DNA of 64,000 bases from the NCBI GenBank assembly GCA_024742475.1, contig JANSYI010000003.1:124001-188000 (forward strand), read 5' to 3'. Shown here in pieces: positions 37,160-45,870 of this stretch. Both the position numbers and the translations under genes were made by a program. Under the pieces are notes generated by a model, which saw nothing but the letters and a program-made list of their open reading frames with translations, was not told the origin of the DNA and searched no databases. Each line of letters begins with the position of its first letter. Position 1 is the stretch's first letter. Source of the DNA: a bacterium (lineage in GTDB: Bacteria; Myxococcota_A; Polyangia; Nannocystales; Nannocystaceae).

Positions 37160-38676
37160 CCGCCGAGCCCAAGACGTACGCGGTGCCGTGGTGGGGCCGG
37201 CTGTGGACCCGGGTGGTCGGCGCGCTCGCGCTGCTCGGCACGCTCGCGGTGGGGTCGTCGGCGTACCTGGTCAACCTCGCGGTGGACTACTTCGACCTCC
37301 GCATCGCCGACACGCTCGCGCAGGCCCAGGCGGTCACCGACGAGGTCGAGCCGTTCCACCACGCGCTCGTCGAGAGCCAGATCTCGTCCTGGCAGGCCCG
37401 CACGGGGCTCCTGGCGGCGCGGTTCCTGGCGGCCGAAGGCGCTCCGCAGGCGCGCGTCGACGGGCTCTTCGAGGCGGAGCCCGACCTCGTGCAGCTGCGG
37501 GTCGAGCTCGCCGACGGCACGACCGTCGCCCGCGATCGGGAGTCCGAGTATCCCGCCGACGCCTACGACTGGTTCGACGTCACGGCGCCGCTGCAGACGC
37601 CCCAGGGACGCAGCGCGGGGCAGCTGCAGGCGGTGTTTCGCATCGACCCCGAGATCGACGCCCGCTACCAGAGGCTCGGCGAGATCAAGCGCGACCTCGA
37701 CGTCGAGCAGGAGAGCCGCGTCGCGGTCGAGGAGGCGGTCGAGCTGGTGCTCGCCATCGCCAGCGGCCTGGTCCTGCTGCTCTCGATGGCGGCCGGGTAC
37801 GCGGTGGCGCGCGCGACCACCCGCAAGGCCACCGAGCTGAGCCGGGTCATGACCGCCGTTGCCGAGGGCGACCTCGCCGTCCGTTCCTCGGCCAAGGGGG
37901 CCGACGAGCTCGGGCAGCTCTCGCTGGCGTTCAATGACATGCTCGACCAGCTGCAGCGGGCGCAGGACCGCGTCGCATACCTGCAGCGCATCGGGGCCTG
38001 GCAGGAGATGGCGCGCCGCATCGCCCACGAGATCAAGAACCCGCTCACGCCGATCCTGCTCGCGGTGCAGCAGCTGCGCGACAAGGACCCCAAGGTCAGC
38101 GAGAGCTTCTCGCGTATGCTGGCCACCTCGACCGAGATCGTCGAGGACGAGGTCGAGGCGCTGCGGCGCATGGTCTCGTCGTTCTCCCAGTTCGCCAAGG
38201 TGCCCGAGGTGCGCGTCGAGCCGGTGAAGCTCTCTCGGGTGCTCGAAGAGTTCGAGCGGGCCTATGGCCACCTCACCGAAGAGGCCGACGACGTGCTGAC
38301 CGTCGCGCAGCCCGACTCCGACCCCGACCTGATGGCCGACCGACAGCTGATCAAGCAGGTGCTGGTCAACTTGGTCGAAAACGCGGTGCTCTCGGCGCGG
38401 GAGGCTGGTCGGCGTCCGGTACGAGTGGAGGTCTCGGCCGAGGTGTCCGCGACGGCGGCCCTGATCCGCGTGGACGACAACGGGCCGGGCATCGCCGAGG
38501 ACCGCCGCACGCGGGTGTTCGAGCCCTACGAGACGACGCGAGAGCAGGGGACCGGCCTGGGCCTGGCCATCGTCAAGAAGGTCGCGCTCGACCATCGCGG
38601 CGACGTCTGGGTGGAGGCGTCGCATCTGGGTGGAGCGCGGCTGTGCTTGCGCCTACCCCGAGCCACCGGCGCTTGA
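37156..38676 (+). CDS. NtrY-like sensor histidine kinase
   Basis: A 506-residue membrane kinase. The first helix spans ~18-40, a periplasmic sensor ~40-190 and the second helix ~195-218. A HAMP domain follows (RKATELSRVMTAVAEGDLAV). The phospho-accepting His291 is in RIAHEIKNPLTPI, and the ATP domain has an NLVENAVLSA N-box, DDNGPGI and GTGLGLAIVKK. It would phosphorylate an unlinked response regulator, since none adjoins. Upstream partners are the DUF4390 and BamA-like proteins, which suggests envelope sensing. Confidence 0.9.
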   Translation: MTAEPKTYAVPWWGRLWTRVVGALALLGTLAVGSSAYLVNLAVDYFDLRIADTLAQAQAVTDEVEPFHHALVESQISSWQARTGLLAARFLAAEGAPQARVDGLFEAEPDLVQLRVELADGTTVARDRESEYPADAYDWFDVTAPLQTPQGRSAGQLQAVFRIDPEIDARYQRLGEIKRDLDVEQESRVAVEEAVELVLAIASGLVLLLSMAAGYAVARATTRKATELSRVMTAVAEGDLAVRSSAKGADELGQLSLAFNDMLDQLQRAQDRVAYLQRIGAWQEMARRIAHEIKNPLTPILLAVQQLRDKDPKVSESFSRMLATSTEIVEDEVEALRRMVSSFSQFAKVPEVRVEPVKLSRVLEEFERAYGHLTEEADDVLTVAQPDSDPDLMADRQLIKQVLVNLVENAVLSAREAGRRPVRVEVSAEVSATAALIRVDDNGPGIAEDRRTRVFEPYETTREQGTGLGLAIVKKVALDHRGDVWVEASHLGGARLCLRLPRATGA

Positions 38677-38682
38677 TACGGT
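38677..38682 (+). promoter_or_regulatory. -10-like TACGGT after the kinase stop
   Basis: TACGGT directly follows the kinase TGA and lies 10 bases before GTG 38693. The same TGA-TACGGT arrangement occurs before the thioesterase at 63508. Confidence 0.3.
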
Positions 38683-38692
38683 CTCGCTCACC

Positions 38693-39547
38693 GTGAACGC
38701 GCCGCAGGAGACCACCTTGAGCATCCCTGGGTTCGAGCTCGCGGCGCGGGTGTGGGGACCCGAGGACGGCCGCCGCGTGCTGGCGCTGCACGGCTGGCTG
38801 GACAACGCGGGCACCTACGACGGCTTGGCCCCGCTGCTGCCCGGCTGCCGCATCGCCGCCCTCGATCTGCCCGGGCACGGCCGCTCGTCGCATGCGCCGC
38901 CGGGTGTGCTCTACCCCTTCGTGGACCTCGTCGCCGCGGCTCACGGTGCGCTCGATGCCTTGGGTTGGGAGCGCTGCACCCTCATGGGGCACTCGCTCGG
39001 CGCGGGCGTGAGCGCCGTGCTCACCGGGACCGTGCCCGAACGCGTCGAGCGGTTGGTCCTGCTCGAGGGGGTGGGGCCGCTGGCGACCGAGCCCTCCGAC
39101 GCCCCGCAGCGGCTCGCGGGCGCGCTGTCGGAGGAGGCGCGCCGGCGTGGTCGACCGCCCACGACCTACCCCAGCCGCGCCCACGTCGCCGAGCTGCTGA
39201 AGGCATCCCCGTCGAAGCTCGCGCCCGCGTCGATCGAGACGCTGCTGGTGCGAGGCCTCGAAGACGTGGAGGGCGGCGTCCGGTGGGCGACCGATCGGCG
39301 GCTTCGCTACGCTTCGCGGGTGCGCTTCACCGAGCCGCAGGTGCTCGCTTTTCTCGAGCGCATCGCGTGCCCAACGCTGCTGGTGTTCGCCAAGGACGGG
39401 TTTCGGATGCCCGAGGCGATCGTTCGGGCCCGGCTCGAGGCGATCGGGCAGCTCTCACGGGTCGAGGTCCCGGGTCGACATCACGTGCACCTCGACGACC
39501 CACGCGCCGTCGCGCCGCACGTCGCCGCCTTCTTGGAGGCTGATTGA
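38693..39547 (+). CDS. Alpha/beta hydrolase (serine hydrolase-like)
   Basis: The 284-residue protein has the nucleophile elbow GHSLGAG with Ser101, LHGWLDNAGTYDGL for the oxyanion region, and a His near the end in PGRHHVHLDDP. Overall similarity is to the SERHL-type serine hydrolases. The natural substrate cannot be told from the sequence. The final TGA overlaps the TTG start of the next gene, so the two are probably translated together. Confidence 0.82.
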   Translation: MNAPQETTLSIPGFELAARVWGPEDGRRVLALHGWLDNAGTYDGLAPLLPGCRIAALDLPGHGRSSHAPPGVLYPFVDLVAAAHGALDALGWERCTLMGHSLGAGVSAVLTGTVPERVERLVLLEGVGPLATEPSDAPQRLAGALSEEARRRGRPPTTYPSRAHVAELLKASPSKLAPASIETLLVRGLEDVEGGVRWATDRRLRYASRVRFTEPQVLAFLERIACPTLLVFAKDGFRMPEAIVRARLEAIGQLSRVEVPGRHHVHLDDPRAVAPHVAAFLEAD

Positions 39548-40062
39548 CCGCGCCGAGGTACTGCCCGTTCTACTGCGAGGAGAACGTCTGGCACCTCGCG
39601 AACGACCCGCAGGTGGGCCAGGGACCACGCCACGTGCTGCTCATCTCCAACGCGGCGCGGCAGGTGGCGCTGTGGCAGCAGCGGGCAGGAGCGGCTGAGA
39701 ACGGGGGCCTGGTCGTCTGGGACTATCACGTCGTTCTGACGTGCGCGGCGAAGGTCTGGGACCTCGACTCGAGGCTGGCGCAGGGCGTCGTGCTGGCCGA
39801 ATACCTCGCGCAGACGTTTCGCGGCGCCCCCGAGCGCTTCGCCCCCGCATTCCGGGTCATGCCGGCCGAGGTCTACCGCGACGCCCTCGCCTCCGACCGT
39901 CGGCACATGCGAGCCGAGGACGGGGCGTACCGCCAGCCTCCGCCGCCGTGGCCCGCAATCGGGCAGGGGCACACGCTCGACGCGCTCCTGGACTTCGAGC
40001 GCGGCGAACCCGGCGTGGTCGTCGACCTGCCCGGGCTCGTGGCGTACCTGCCTGGCCGCTAG
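39544..40062 (+). CDS. Protein N-terminal glutamine amidohydrolase (NTAQ1 family)
   Basis: NTAQ1 converts N-terminal Gln of proteins to Glu; in eukaryotes this creates a substrate for the Arg/N-degron pathway. The 172-residue sequence retains every block of the family that I know from human NTAQ1. These are YCEENVW with nucleophile Cys11, VVWDYHVVL with His62, VWDLDS with the acidic residue (Asp73 or Asp75), and ASDRRHM followed by PPPPWP. The start is a TTG in a TTGA overlap with the hydrolase gene; no other start lies before Cys11. Bacterial members are uncommon in my knowledge. Confidence 0.88.
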   Translation: MTAPRYCPFYCEENVWHLANDPQVGQGPRHVLLISNAARQVALWQQRAGAAENGGLVVWDYHVVLTCAAKVWDLDSRLAQGVVLAEYLAQTFRGAPERFAPAFRVMPAEVYRDALASDRRHMRAEDGAYRQPPPPWPAIGQGHTLDALLDFERGEPGVVVDLPGLVAYLPGR

Positions 40063-40071
40063 CACAGGCCG

Positions 40072-42924
40072 CTAGGGCAGGCACTCGCCGACCAGCGGAC
40101 CCACGCAGGCGTTGGCTTGCGAGAACGTCGTGGATCCAAAGGCGCCGCTTGGGAACGTCGCGTCCGAGATGGTGAACGAGGCGAGCGCGGGTCCACCGGC
40201 GACGGGGGTGACGGTCACGACGCTCTGCGACGGCGTGTACTCGATCTCCACGTCGTACTGCGTGCCTTCGGCCCAACCGGTGGTCGTGGTCTCGGCTGGC
40301 CCGAGCAAGAGGGTCGAGTTGGCGGTGTCGTTGGGACAGTACATGTCGGCGGCGTCGATGCTCGCGAAGTCCGATGCCTCGATGCGCTTGACCAGGATGC
40401 CCGCCGGTGAGGTGCACGCTCCCAGGGCTTGTGCCGCACGCTTCCAGCTCAGCGCATAGAAGTTGGCGTTGTCTTGCGCGCCCCACACCAGGCCGATGAA
40501 GTCGTCGTCGCCCGCGTCGTCGGTCACCTCGACTCGGCCGGTGAGCAGGGTGTTCTCGAACACGACGTCTTCGCACAGGTGTAGGCCGAAGCCGCTGTTG
40601 GAGAGCTCGCACGCGCGGGTGCCGGCCATGTCGTAGTCGATCGTCGCGCCGCCGCCGAAGCCTTGGTAGAGGGTGCAGTTGTTCTGCAGATCGAACGGGT
40701 CGCTGTTGAGCACGACCACCGTGTCCTCGGCGGTGCTGACCCCGTCGTCGACAGTGACCGTGTACGTCTGAAAGCCGCTCGGGTTGGCTGTCGTGTCCGC
40801 CAGCTCGGGCGTGCCGAGCGTGCCGTCGTCGGGCGTCCAGCTGTACGTGTAGGGCCCTCCGGTGCCGCCGCTGGCCACCGCCGAGAGGTCGACCGCGCCG
40901 CTGCTGGAGTCGTTGCACGCCGGCGCCGCGCTGACGGTGAGCACGTCGTTGCAGACCATGCCCGCGCATCCGCCCGAGACGCAGTCGTCGCCATCGACGC
41001 AGCTCTCTCCCGAATTGCAGCCGCCGCAGATGTCACCGCCGCAGTCGACGTCGGTCTCGTCGCCGTTGAGCACCCCGTCGTCGCACGCCGGCGCTTGGCA
41101 GATGTCGCCCGTACAGACGCTGCTGGTGCAGTCGTCCGCGTCCTCGCAGGCATCACCTGGTTCACAGGCGTCGCAGGTGTCGCCGCCGCAGTCGATGTCG
41201 GTCTCGTCGCCGTTTTGAACGCCGTCGTCGCAGGTCGTTCCCTGGCAGACGTCGTCCTCGCACACGCCGCTGACGCAGTCGTCTCCCATGTCGCAGCCAT
41301 CGCCCTCGTCGCAGGGCTGGCAGTCCCCACCGCAGTCGACGTCGGTCTCGGTGCCATTTTGAATGCCGTCGTTGCAGGCCGCCGGCTGGCATTCCTCGTT
41401 GAGGCAGACCATCGACAAGCAGTCGGCGGTAAACGTGCAGTCGTCTCCGTCCTCGCAGGCGTCACAGGTATCGCCGCCGCAGTCGACATCCGACTCGGTG
41501 CCGTTGCGAATGCCGTCGTCGCAGGTCGGCGTCGCGCAGGTGCCCGTCATCAGACACACGCCCGAGGCGCAGTCGGAGTCCCCGCCACAGAGCTCGCCGT
41601 CGTCGCACGGGCCGCAGCTGTCGCCGCCGCAATCGATGTCGGTCTCGTCTCCGTTCTGCTCCCCGTCGCTGCATGAAGGGTCCTCGCAGACGCCGAGTGG
41701 GCTGCACGTTTCGGACGCACAGTCGCCGTCCTCGTCGCAGCTTCCTCCGTCGTCACAGGGGGCGCAGTTCGGGCCGCCGCAGTCGACGTCGGTCTCGGCC
41801 TGGTTTTGCACGCCGTCCTCGCAGGTCGCCGCGGTGCAGGTGCCGTCGGTGTCGCTGCAGATCGTCGAGGCGCAGTCGGTGCTCTCGTTGCAGGTCCCTC
41901 CGACGTCGCACGGGGCACAGTCGCCGCCGCAGTCGACGTCGGTCTCGGTGCCATCTTGCACGCCGTTGGTGCAGGCCGGGTCGACGCACTGGCCGTCGTC
42001 ACACTCGGTGCTCTGGCAGTCATCACCGCCGTCGCAGAAGCCGGGCTCGTCGCAGGGGTCGCAGTCGGGACCGCCGCAGTCGACGTCTGTCTCGTTCCCG
42101 TTGGGGGCTCCATCCTCGCAGGTCGGGTCGGAGCAGGTACCCGCGTCGGCGTCGCAGACCAACTCGTCGCAGTCGAGCGCGTCGTCGCAGCCCTCACCGG
42201 GGTCGCAGGTCGAGCCGCAGCTGTTGCCGCAGTCGATGTCGGTCTCGTCTCCGTTTTGCACCCCGTCGTCGCAGCTCGGCGGGGCGCACGTGCCCTCGGT
42301 GCATACGCCGGAGAGGCAGTCGTCACCGTCGTCGCAGTCCTCACCGCTGTCGCAGCCGTCGCAGGTGTCGCCGCCACAGTCGACGTCGGTCTCGTCACCG
42401 TTTTGCGTGTCGTCGTCGCAGGTGGAGCCGTCGTCCTTCGGGCCGCACGTGCCGTCGGCGAGGCAGTTGCCCGACTCGCAGTCCTCGTCGTCGTCGCAGC
42501 CTTCCCCCTCGCCGCACCCGTCGCACGCGGAGCCCCCGCAGTCGATGTCGGTCTCGTCGCCGTCCTGCTCACCGTTGGTGCAGATCGGGTTCACGCAGAC
42601 GCCATCGTCGGAGCACATGTTCGACGCGCAGTCGTCGTTGCGACCGCAGTTGCTGCCGTCGTCGCAGCGGTTCTCGGGGCAGGACCCGCCGCAGTCGACA
42701 TCGGCCTCACCGTCGTCGAGCACGCCGTTGGCGCACGGCTGCAGCGGCTCTTCGCCGGTCTCTTCTTCACCGCTGGTGCCCGAATCCGTGTCGGATCCCG
42801 TGGCTACCGGACAGTTCGACGGCGGGCTCTGAAGGAGGCCATCGTCGAGGCAGGGGTCCGGACAACCGGTGGTGCTCAACAGGAGCAAACCACCACACGC
42901 GGCGAGCAGGGGTCGTTGGGTCAT
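40072..42924 (-). CDS. Thrombospondin-like lipoprotein with twelve eight-cysteine repeats
   Basis: A 950-residue surface protein. The lipobox LLLLSTTGC is at the N-terminus, then a Ser/Glu-rich linker. Twelve tandem ~49-residue units follow (about 64-650), each with eight Cys and a core like CDDGVQNGDETDVDCGG. Their Asp-rich loops suggest calcium binding. A PKD-like domain comes next (GGPYTYSWTPDDGTLG). The final ~190 residues resemble the thrombospondin C-terminal lectin-like domain (DDDFIGLVWGAQDNANFYAL, then an SWKR segment). Its downstream paralogue has the same layout with six repeats. Adhesion or matrix binding is inferred. Confidence 0.8.
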   Translation of the reverse strand: MTQRPLLAACGGLLLLSTTGCPDPCLDDGLLQSPPSNCPVATGSDTDSGTSGEEETGEEPLQPCANGVLDDGEADVDCGGSCPENRCDDGSNCGRNDDCASNMCSDDGVCVNPICTNGEQDGDETDIDCGGSACDGCGEGEGCDDDEDCESGNCLADGTCGPKDDGSTCDDDTQNGDETDVDCGGDTCDGCDSGEDCDDGDDCLSGVCTEGTCAPPSCDDGVQNGDETDIDCGNSCGSTCDPGEGCDDALDCDELVCDADAGTCSDPTCEDGAPNGNETDVDCGGPDCDPCDEPGFCDGGDDCQSTECDDGQCVDPACTNGVQDGTETDVDCGGDCAPCDVGGTCNESTDCASTICSDTDGTCTAATCEDGVQNQAETDVDCGGPNCAPCDDGGSCDEDGDCASETCSPLGVCEDPSCSDGEQNGDETDIDCGGDSCGPCDDGELCGGDSDCASGVCLMTGTCATPTCDDGIRNGTESDVDCGGDTCDACEDGDDCTFTADCLSMVCLNEECQPAACNDGIQNGTETDVDCGGDCQPCDEGDGCDMGDDCVSGVCEDDVCQGTTCDDGVQNGDETDIDCGGDTCDACEPGDACEDADDCTSSVCTGDICQAPACDDGVLNGDETDVDCGGDICGGCNSGESCVDGDDCVSGGCAGMVCNDVLTVSAAPACNDSSSGAVDLSAVASGGTGGPYTYSWTPDDGTLGTPELADTTANPSGFQTYTVTVDDGVSTAEDTVVVLNSDPFDLQNNCTLYQGFGGGATIDYDMAGTRACELSNSGFGLHLCEDVVFENTLLTGRVEVTDDAGDDDFIGLVWGAQDNANFYALSWKRAAQALGACTSPAGILVKRIEASDFASIDAADMYCPNDTANSTLLLGPAETTTTGWAEGTQYDVEIEYTPSQSVVTVTPVAGGPALASFTISDATFPSGAFGSTTFSQANACVGPLVGECLP

Positions 42925-43011
42925 GACGCATCCAGATCCGGGAAGCCCCGGTGGTCGCAGGGTACCACCGGGGCCGGCTCTAGAGATGCGCTCTCGTCAC
43001 GTGTCTTGGGG

Positions 43012-44988
43012 TCAGCCGCCGAGGCACTGGCCGAAGAGCGGGCCTACGCAGGCGTTGGCCTGCGAGGTCGTCGTTGAGCCGAACGAGCCGCTTGGGAACG
43101 TCGAGTCCACGATGGTGAAGCTCGCGACGTCGGGGCCCCCACCGACGGGGGTGATCGTGATCGCGCTCTGCGTCGGCGTGTAGTCGATGACCACGTCGTA
43201 TTGCTGCCCGGCGACCCAGCCCGAGGTCGTCGTCTCGGCGGGAAGCGCCAGCACGGTCGATGCTTCGGTGTCGCTGGGGCAGTACAGCTCGGGCCCGCCG
43301 ACGTCCATGAAGCTGTCGGCTTCGATCCGCTTGACGAGAATGCCCTCGGGCGCGGTGCACCCGAAGCCGGTCATCTGCGAGCCGGCCTTCCACGCGAGCG
43401 AGTAGAAGTTCGCGTTGTCCTGGGCACCCCAGACCACGCCGATCCAGTCGTCGTCGTTTGCGGCGTCCGTGACCTCGATGCGTCCGGTAAGCCGCGTGTT
43501 CTCGAAGACAACCTCTTCACACAGGTGCAGCCCGAACGCGTTGTTGCCGTTCTCGCATGCGCGCGTGCCCCCGGCGTCGTAGGTGATCGTCGCCTCCGTC
43601 ATGCCGCCGAAGTCGCCCGAGTAGAGGGTGCAGCCGTTCTGGAGATCGAACGGGCTGCTGTTGAGCACGACTACGGTGTCCTGCGCCGTGTTGATGCCGT
43701 CGTCGGCGGTCACGGTGTACGTCTGGAAGCCGGTCGGCGTTGCGTTGGTGCTCGCCTGGTCGGGTGCGTCGAGGGTGCCGTCGTCGGGCGTCCAGCTGTA
43801 CGTGTACGGTCCTCCGGTTCCGCCCATTGGGGTCGCGTCGAGGGCCACGCTGCCACCTCCGGTGGCATCGCTGCAGCTCGGGCCCGCCAAGACGGAGAGC
43901 AGGTCGTTGCAGCTCATGTCGGTGCAGCCGCCGGAGAGGCAGTCGTCGGGCCCCATGCAGGTACCACCCGGGTCGCATCCGCCGCAGGTGTCGCCGCCGC
44001 AGTCGACGTCGGTCTCGTCGCCGTTGAGCACGTCGTCGTCACACGCGGGCGCCTGACAGACGTCGTCCTCGCACACGCCGCTGCCGCAGTCGGAGCCATC
44101 GGAGCATCCCTCGCCGTCCTCGCACGCGTCACAGGTGTCGCCGCCGCAGTCGACATCGGACTCGTCGCCGTTTTGCACGCCGTCGTCGCAGCTCGCGGCC
44201 TGGCAGACGTCGCCTTCGCACACGCCGCTGGCGCAGTCGGAGCCGTCGGTGCATCCACCCGCGTCGGGGCAGCCGTCGCAGGTATCCCCGCCGCAGTCGA
44301 CATCGGACTCGTCGCCGTTTTGGATGCCGTCGTCGCACGCCGGCTCGGCGCACGTTCCGTCGTCGGTGCAGACGCCCGACATGCAGTCATCGGCTTCAGT
44401 ACACACTGCGCCCGCGTCGCATGCGTCGCAGTCGGGGCCACCGCAGTCGACGTCGGTTTCGTCGCCGTTTTGCGTGCCGTCGTCGCAGGTCCCATCGCCC
44501 GTCGCCGGACCACAGGTGCCGTCGGTCAGGCAGTTCGCCGAGGCGCAGTCGTCGTCGCTCTCGCAGCCTTGGCCTTCGCCGCAGGCGTCTTTACACGAGC
44601 CGCCGCAGTCGACGTCGGTCTCATCGCCGTCCTGTGCGTCGTTGCTGCAGCTTGGGCTCACGCACTCACCCTCGTCGGAGCACGCGTTGGATTCGCAGTC
44701 GTCGTCGCCGTCACAGCCCTGGCCGTCACCGCAGAGGTTCGAGCAGGTGCCGCCGCAATCGATGTCCGTCTCGCCCGGGTCGAGCTCGCCGTTGTCACAC
44801 GTGCCGGGGAGATCCTCTGTCTCGCCGCTTTCGGTTTCCGTTTCCGACTCGCCGTCCGAGCCCGTGGCTGCAGGGCAGTCTTCGGGGACCTCTTGAAGCA
44901 AGCCGTCGTCGAGGCAGGGGTCGGGGCAGCCCGTCGTGCCCAGCAGAAGCAATCCCGCGCCAGTGGCAAACAAGTGTCGAGAGTTCAT
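43012..44988 (-). CDS. Thrombospondin-like lipoprotein with six eight-cysteine repeats
   Basis: A paralogue of the neighbouring 950-residue protein. ATG 44988 begins a lipoprotein signal (FATGAGLLLLGTTGC); an upstream in-frame start at 45039 would spoil it. Six Cys-rich units (about residues 64-360) precede a PKD-like domain and the thrombospondin-C-like end (DDDWIGVVWGAQDNANFYSL). Six fewer repeats account for most of the difference in length (658 versus 950). Both proteins share PDPCLDDGLLQ just after the anchor Cys, and both end in NACVGPL. The two genes lie in tandem, 87 bases apart. Confidence 0.8.
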   Translation of the reverse strand: MNSRHLFATGAGLLLLGTTGCPDPCLDDGLLQEVPEDCPAATGSDGESETETESGETEDLPGTCDNGELDPGETDIDCGGTCSNLCGDGQGCDGDDDCESNACSDEGECVSPSCSNDAQDGDETDVDCGGSCKDACGEGQGCESDDDCASANCLTDGTCGPATGDGTCDDGTQNGDETDVDCGGPDCDACDAGAVCTEADDCMSGVCTDDGTCAEPACDDGIQNGDESDVDCGGDTCDGCPDAGGCTDGSDCASGVCEGDVCQAASCDDGVQNGDESDVDCGGDTCDACEDGEGCSDGSDCGSGVCEDDVCQAPACDDDVLNGDETDVDCGGDTCGGCDPGGTCMGPDDCLSGGCTDMSCNDLLSVLAGPSCSDATGGGSVALDATPMGGTGGPYTYSWTPDDGTLDAPDQASTNATPTGFQTYTVTADDGINTAQDTVVVLNSSPFDLQNGCTLYSGDFGGMTEATITYDAGGTRACENGNNAFGLHLCEEVVFENTRLTGRIEVTDAANDDDWIGVVWGAQDNANFYSLAWKAGSQMTGFGCTAPEGILVKRIEADSFMDVGGPELYCPSDTEASTVLALPAETTTSGWVAGQQYDVVIDYTPTQSAITITPVGGGPDVASFTIVDSTFPSGSFGSTTTSQANACVGPLFGQCLGG

Positions 44989-45132
44989 GTCGTGTCCAAG
45001 TCCGAGGTCCGCCGAGGAGGGGGCGGCCTGAACCGACACAGGAGCAAGGCGCGTACCAACGCTCGCGCCGCACCTTTCACTCGGTTGGGCGACGTTGCCC
45101 TGCGGACGCTTTCCCCCGCGGGGCAGACGGCC

Positions 45133-45870
45133 TCAGTCCACGAAGGGGCTCTTGACGAAGGGGCGCTTGGGCGGGTTGAGCCCGAGCTCGGCGTAGCTCT
45201 GCCGGAGGTAGACGGCCGCGAGGGTTGCAGCCTCGGTGCGCTCGGGCCACGCGCTGGCCGTCGCAGCCCACAACCCTTCACTCGAGGGGCCGGGTGCGGG
45301 GGCGAGCGTGGCGACGCGGGCGTGTGCACCCAGCGTTTCGGCGTAGGGCTCGACGCCTGGCCCGACGGCGGCCACGGGCTCCTCGAGCGTGCGCAAGACC
45401 TGCTCGAGCGGGGCGCAGACGTCGCCCTGCTGGCGAATCACGCCGCGGGCGTCGACGCGATACAGGCCCGCGTACACCTCTGCGCGGCGGGCATCGAGCA
45501 GCGCCAGGCGCAGCGAGGGCGCCTCGGGTCCCAGCGGCGTCGCGGCGACGGCGGCGAGCGTCGACACACCGATCGCCGGGACACCGAGCCCGAGCGCGAT
45601 ACCCTTGGCGGTGGCGATCGCCACCCGGACGCCGGTGAACATGCCCGGCCCGACGCCGCAGCCGACCGCCGCGAGGTCCGAGGGCTCGAGGCCGACCTCG
45701 CGGAGCAGGGACGGCAGCCGCTGCGACAGCGCTGCGGAGGCCTGCCGACCGCGCGCGGCCGCGATGTCGGTCGCCAGCAGGGTGTGCGTGGTGCCTTCGA
45801 TCCGCCCGAGCGCGAGCACGCACTGCGGCGTGGAGGCGTCGAGCGTGAGGACGAGGGAAGCGTCGGTCAC
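45133..45870 (-). CDS. tsaB: tRNA threonylcarbamoyladenosine biosynthesis protein TsaB
   Basis: TsaB is the non-catalytic partner of TsaD in making the t6A modification at position 37 of tRNAs that read ANN codons. LVLTLDASTPQCVLAL opens the ASKHA-fold N-terminal domain, and GVGPGMFTGVRVAIATAKG is the most conserved family block. The 245-residue length is usual. It starts with a GTG overlapping the rseP stop (GTGA) and is the second gene of the rseP-tsaB pair. The TsaD and TsaE genes are elsewhere. Confidence 0.93.
   Translation of the reverse strand: MTDASLVLTLDASTPQCVLALGRIEGTTHTLLATDIAAARGRQASAALSQRLPSLLREVGLEPSDLAAVGCGVGPGMFTGVRVAIATAKGIALGLGVPAIGVSTLAAVAATPLGPEAPSLRLALLDARRAEVYAGLYRVDARGVIRQQGDVCAPLEQVLRTLEEPVAAVGPGVEPYAETLGAHARVATLAPAPGPSSEGLWAATASAWPERTEAATLAAVYLRQSYAELGLNPPKRPFVKSPFVD

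Noticed and set aside
41363..42832. A Ser/Pro/Gln-rich plus-strand repeat protein
   Set aside because: It is the antisense of the eight-cysteine repeats; the repeat structure is inherited from the real minus-strand gene.
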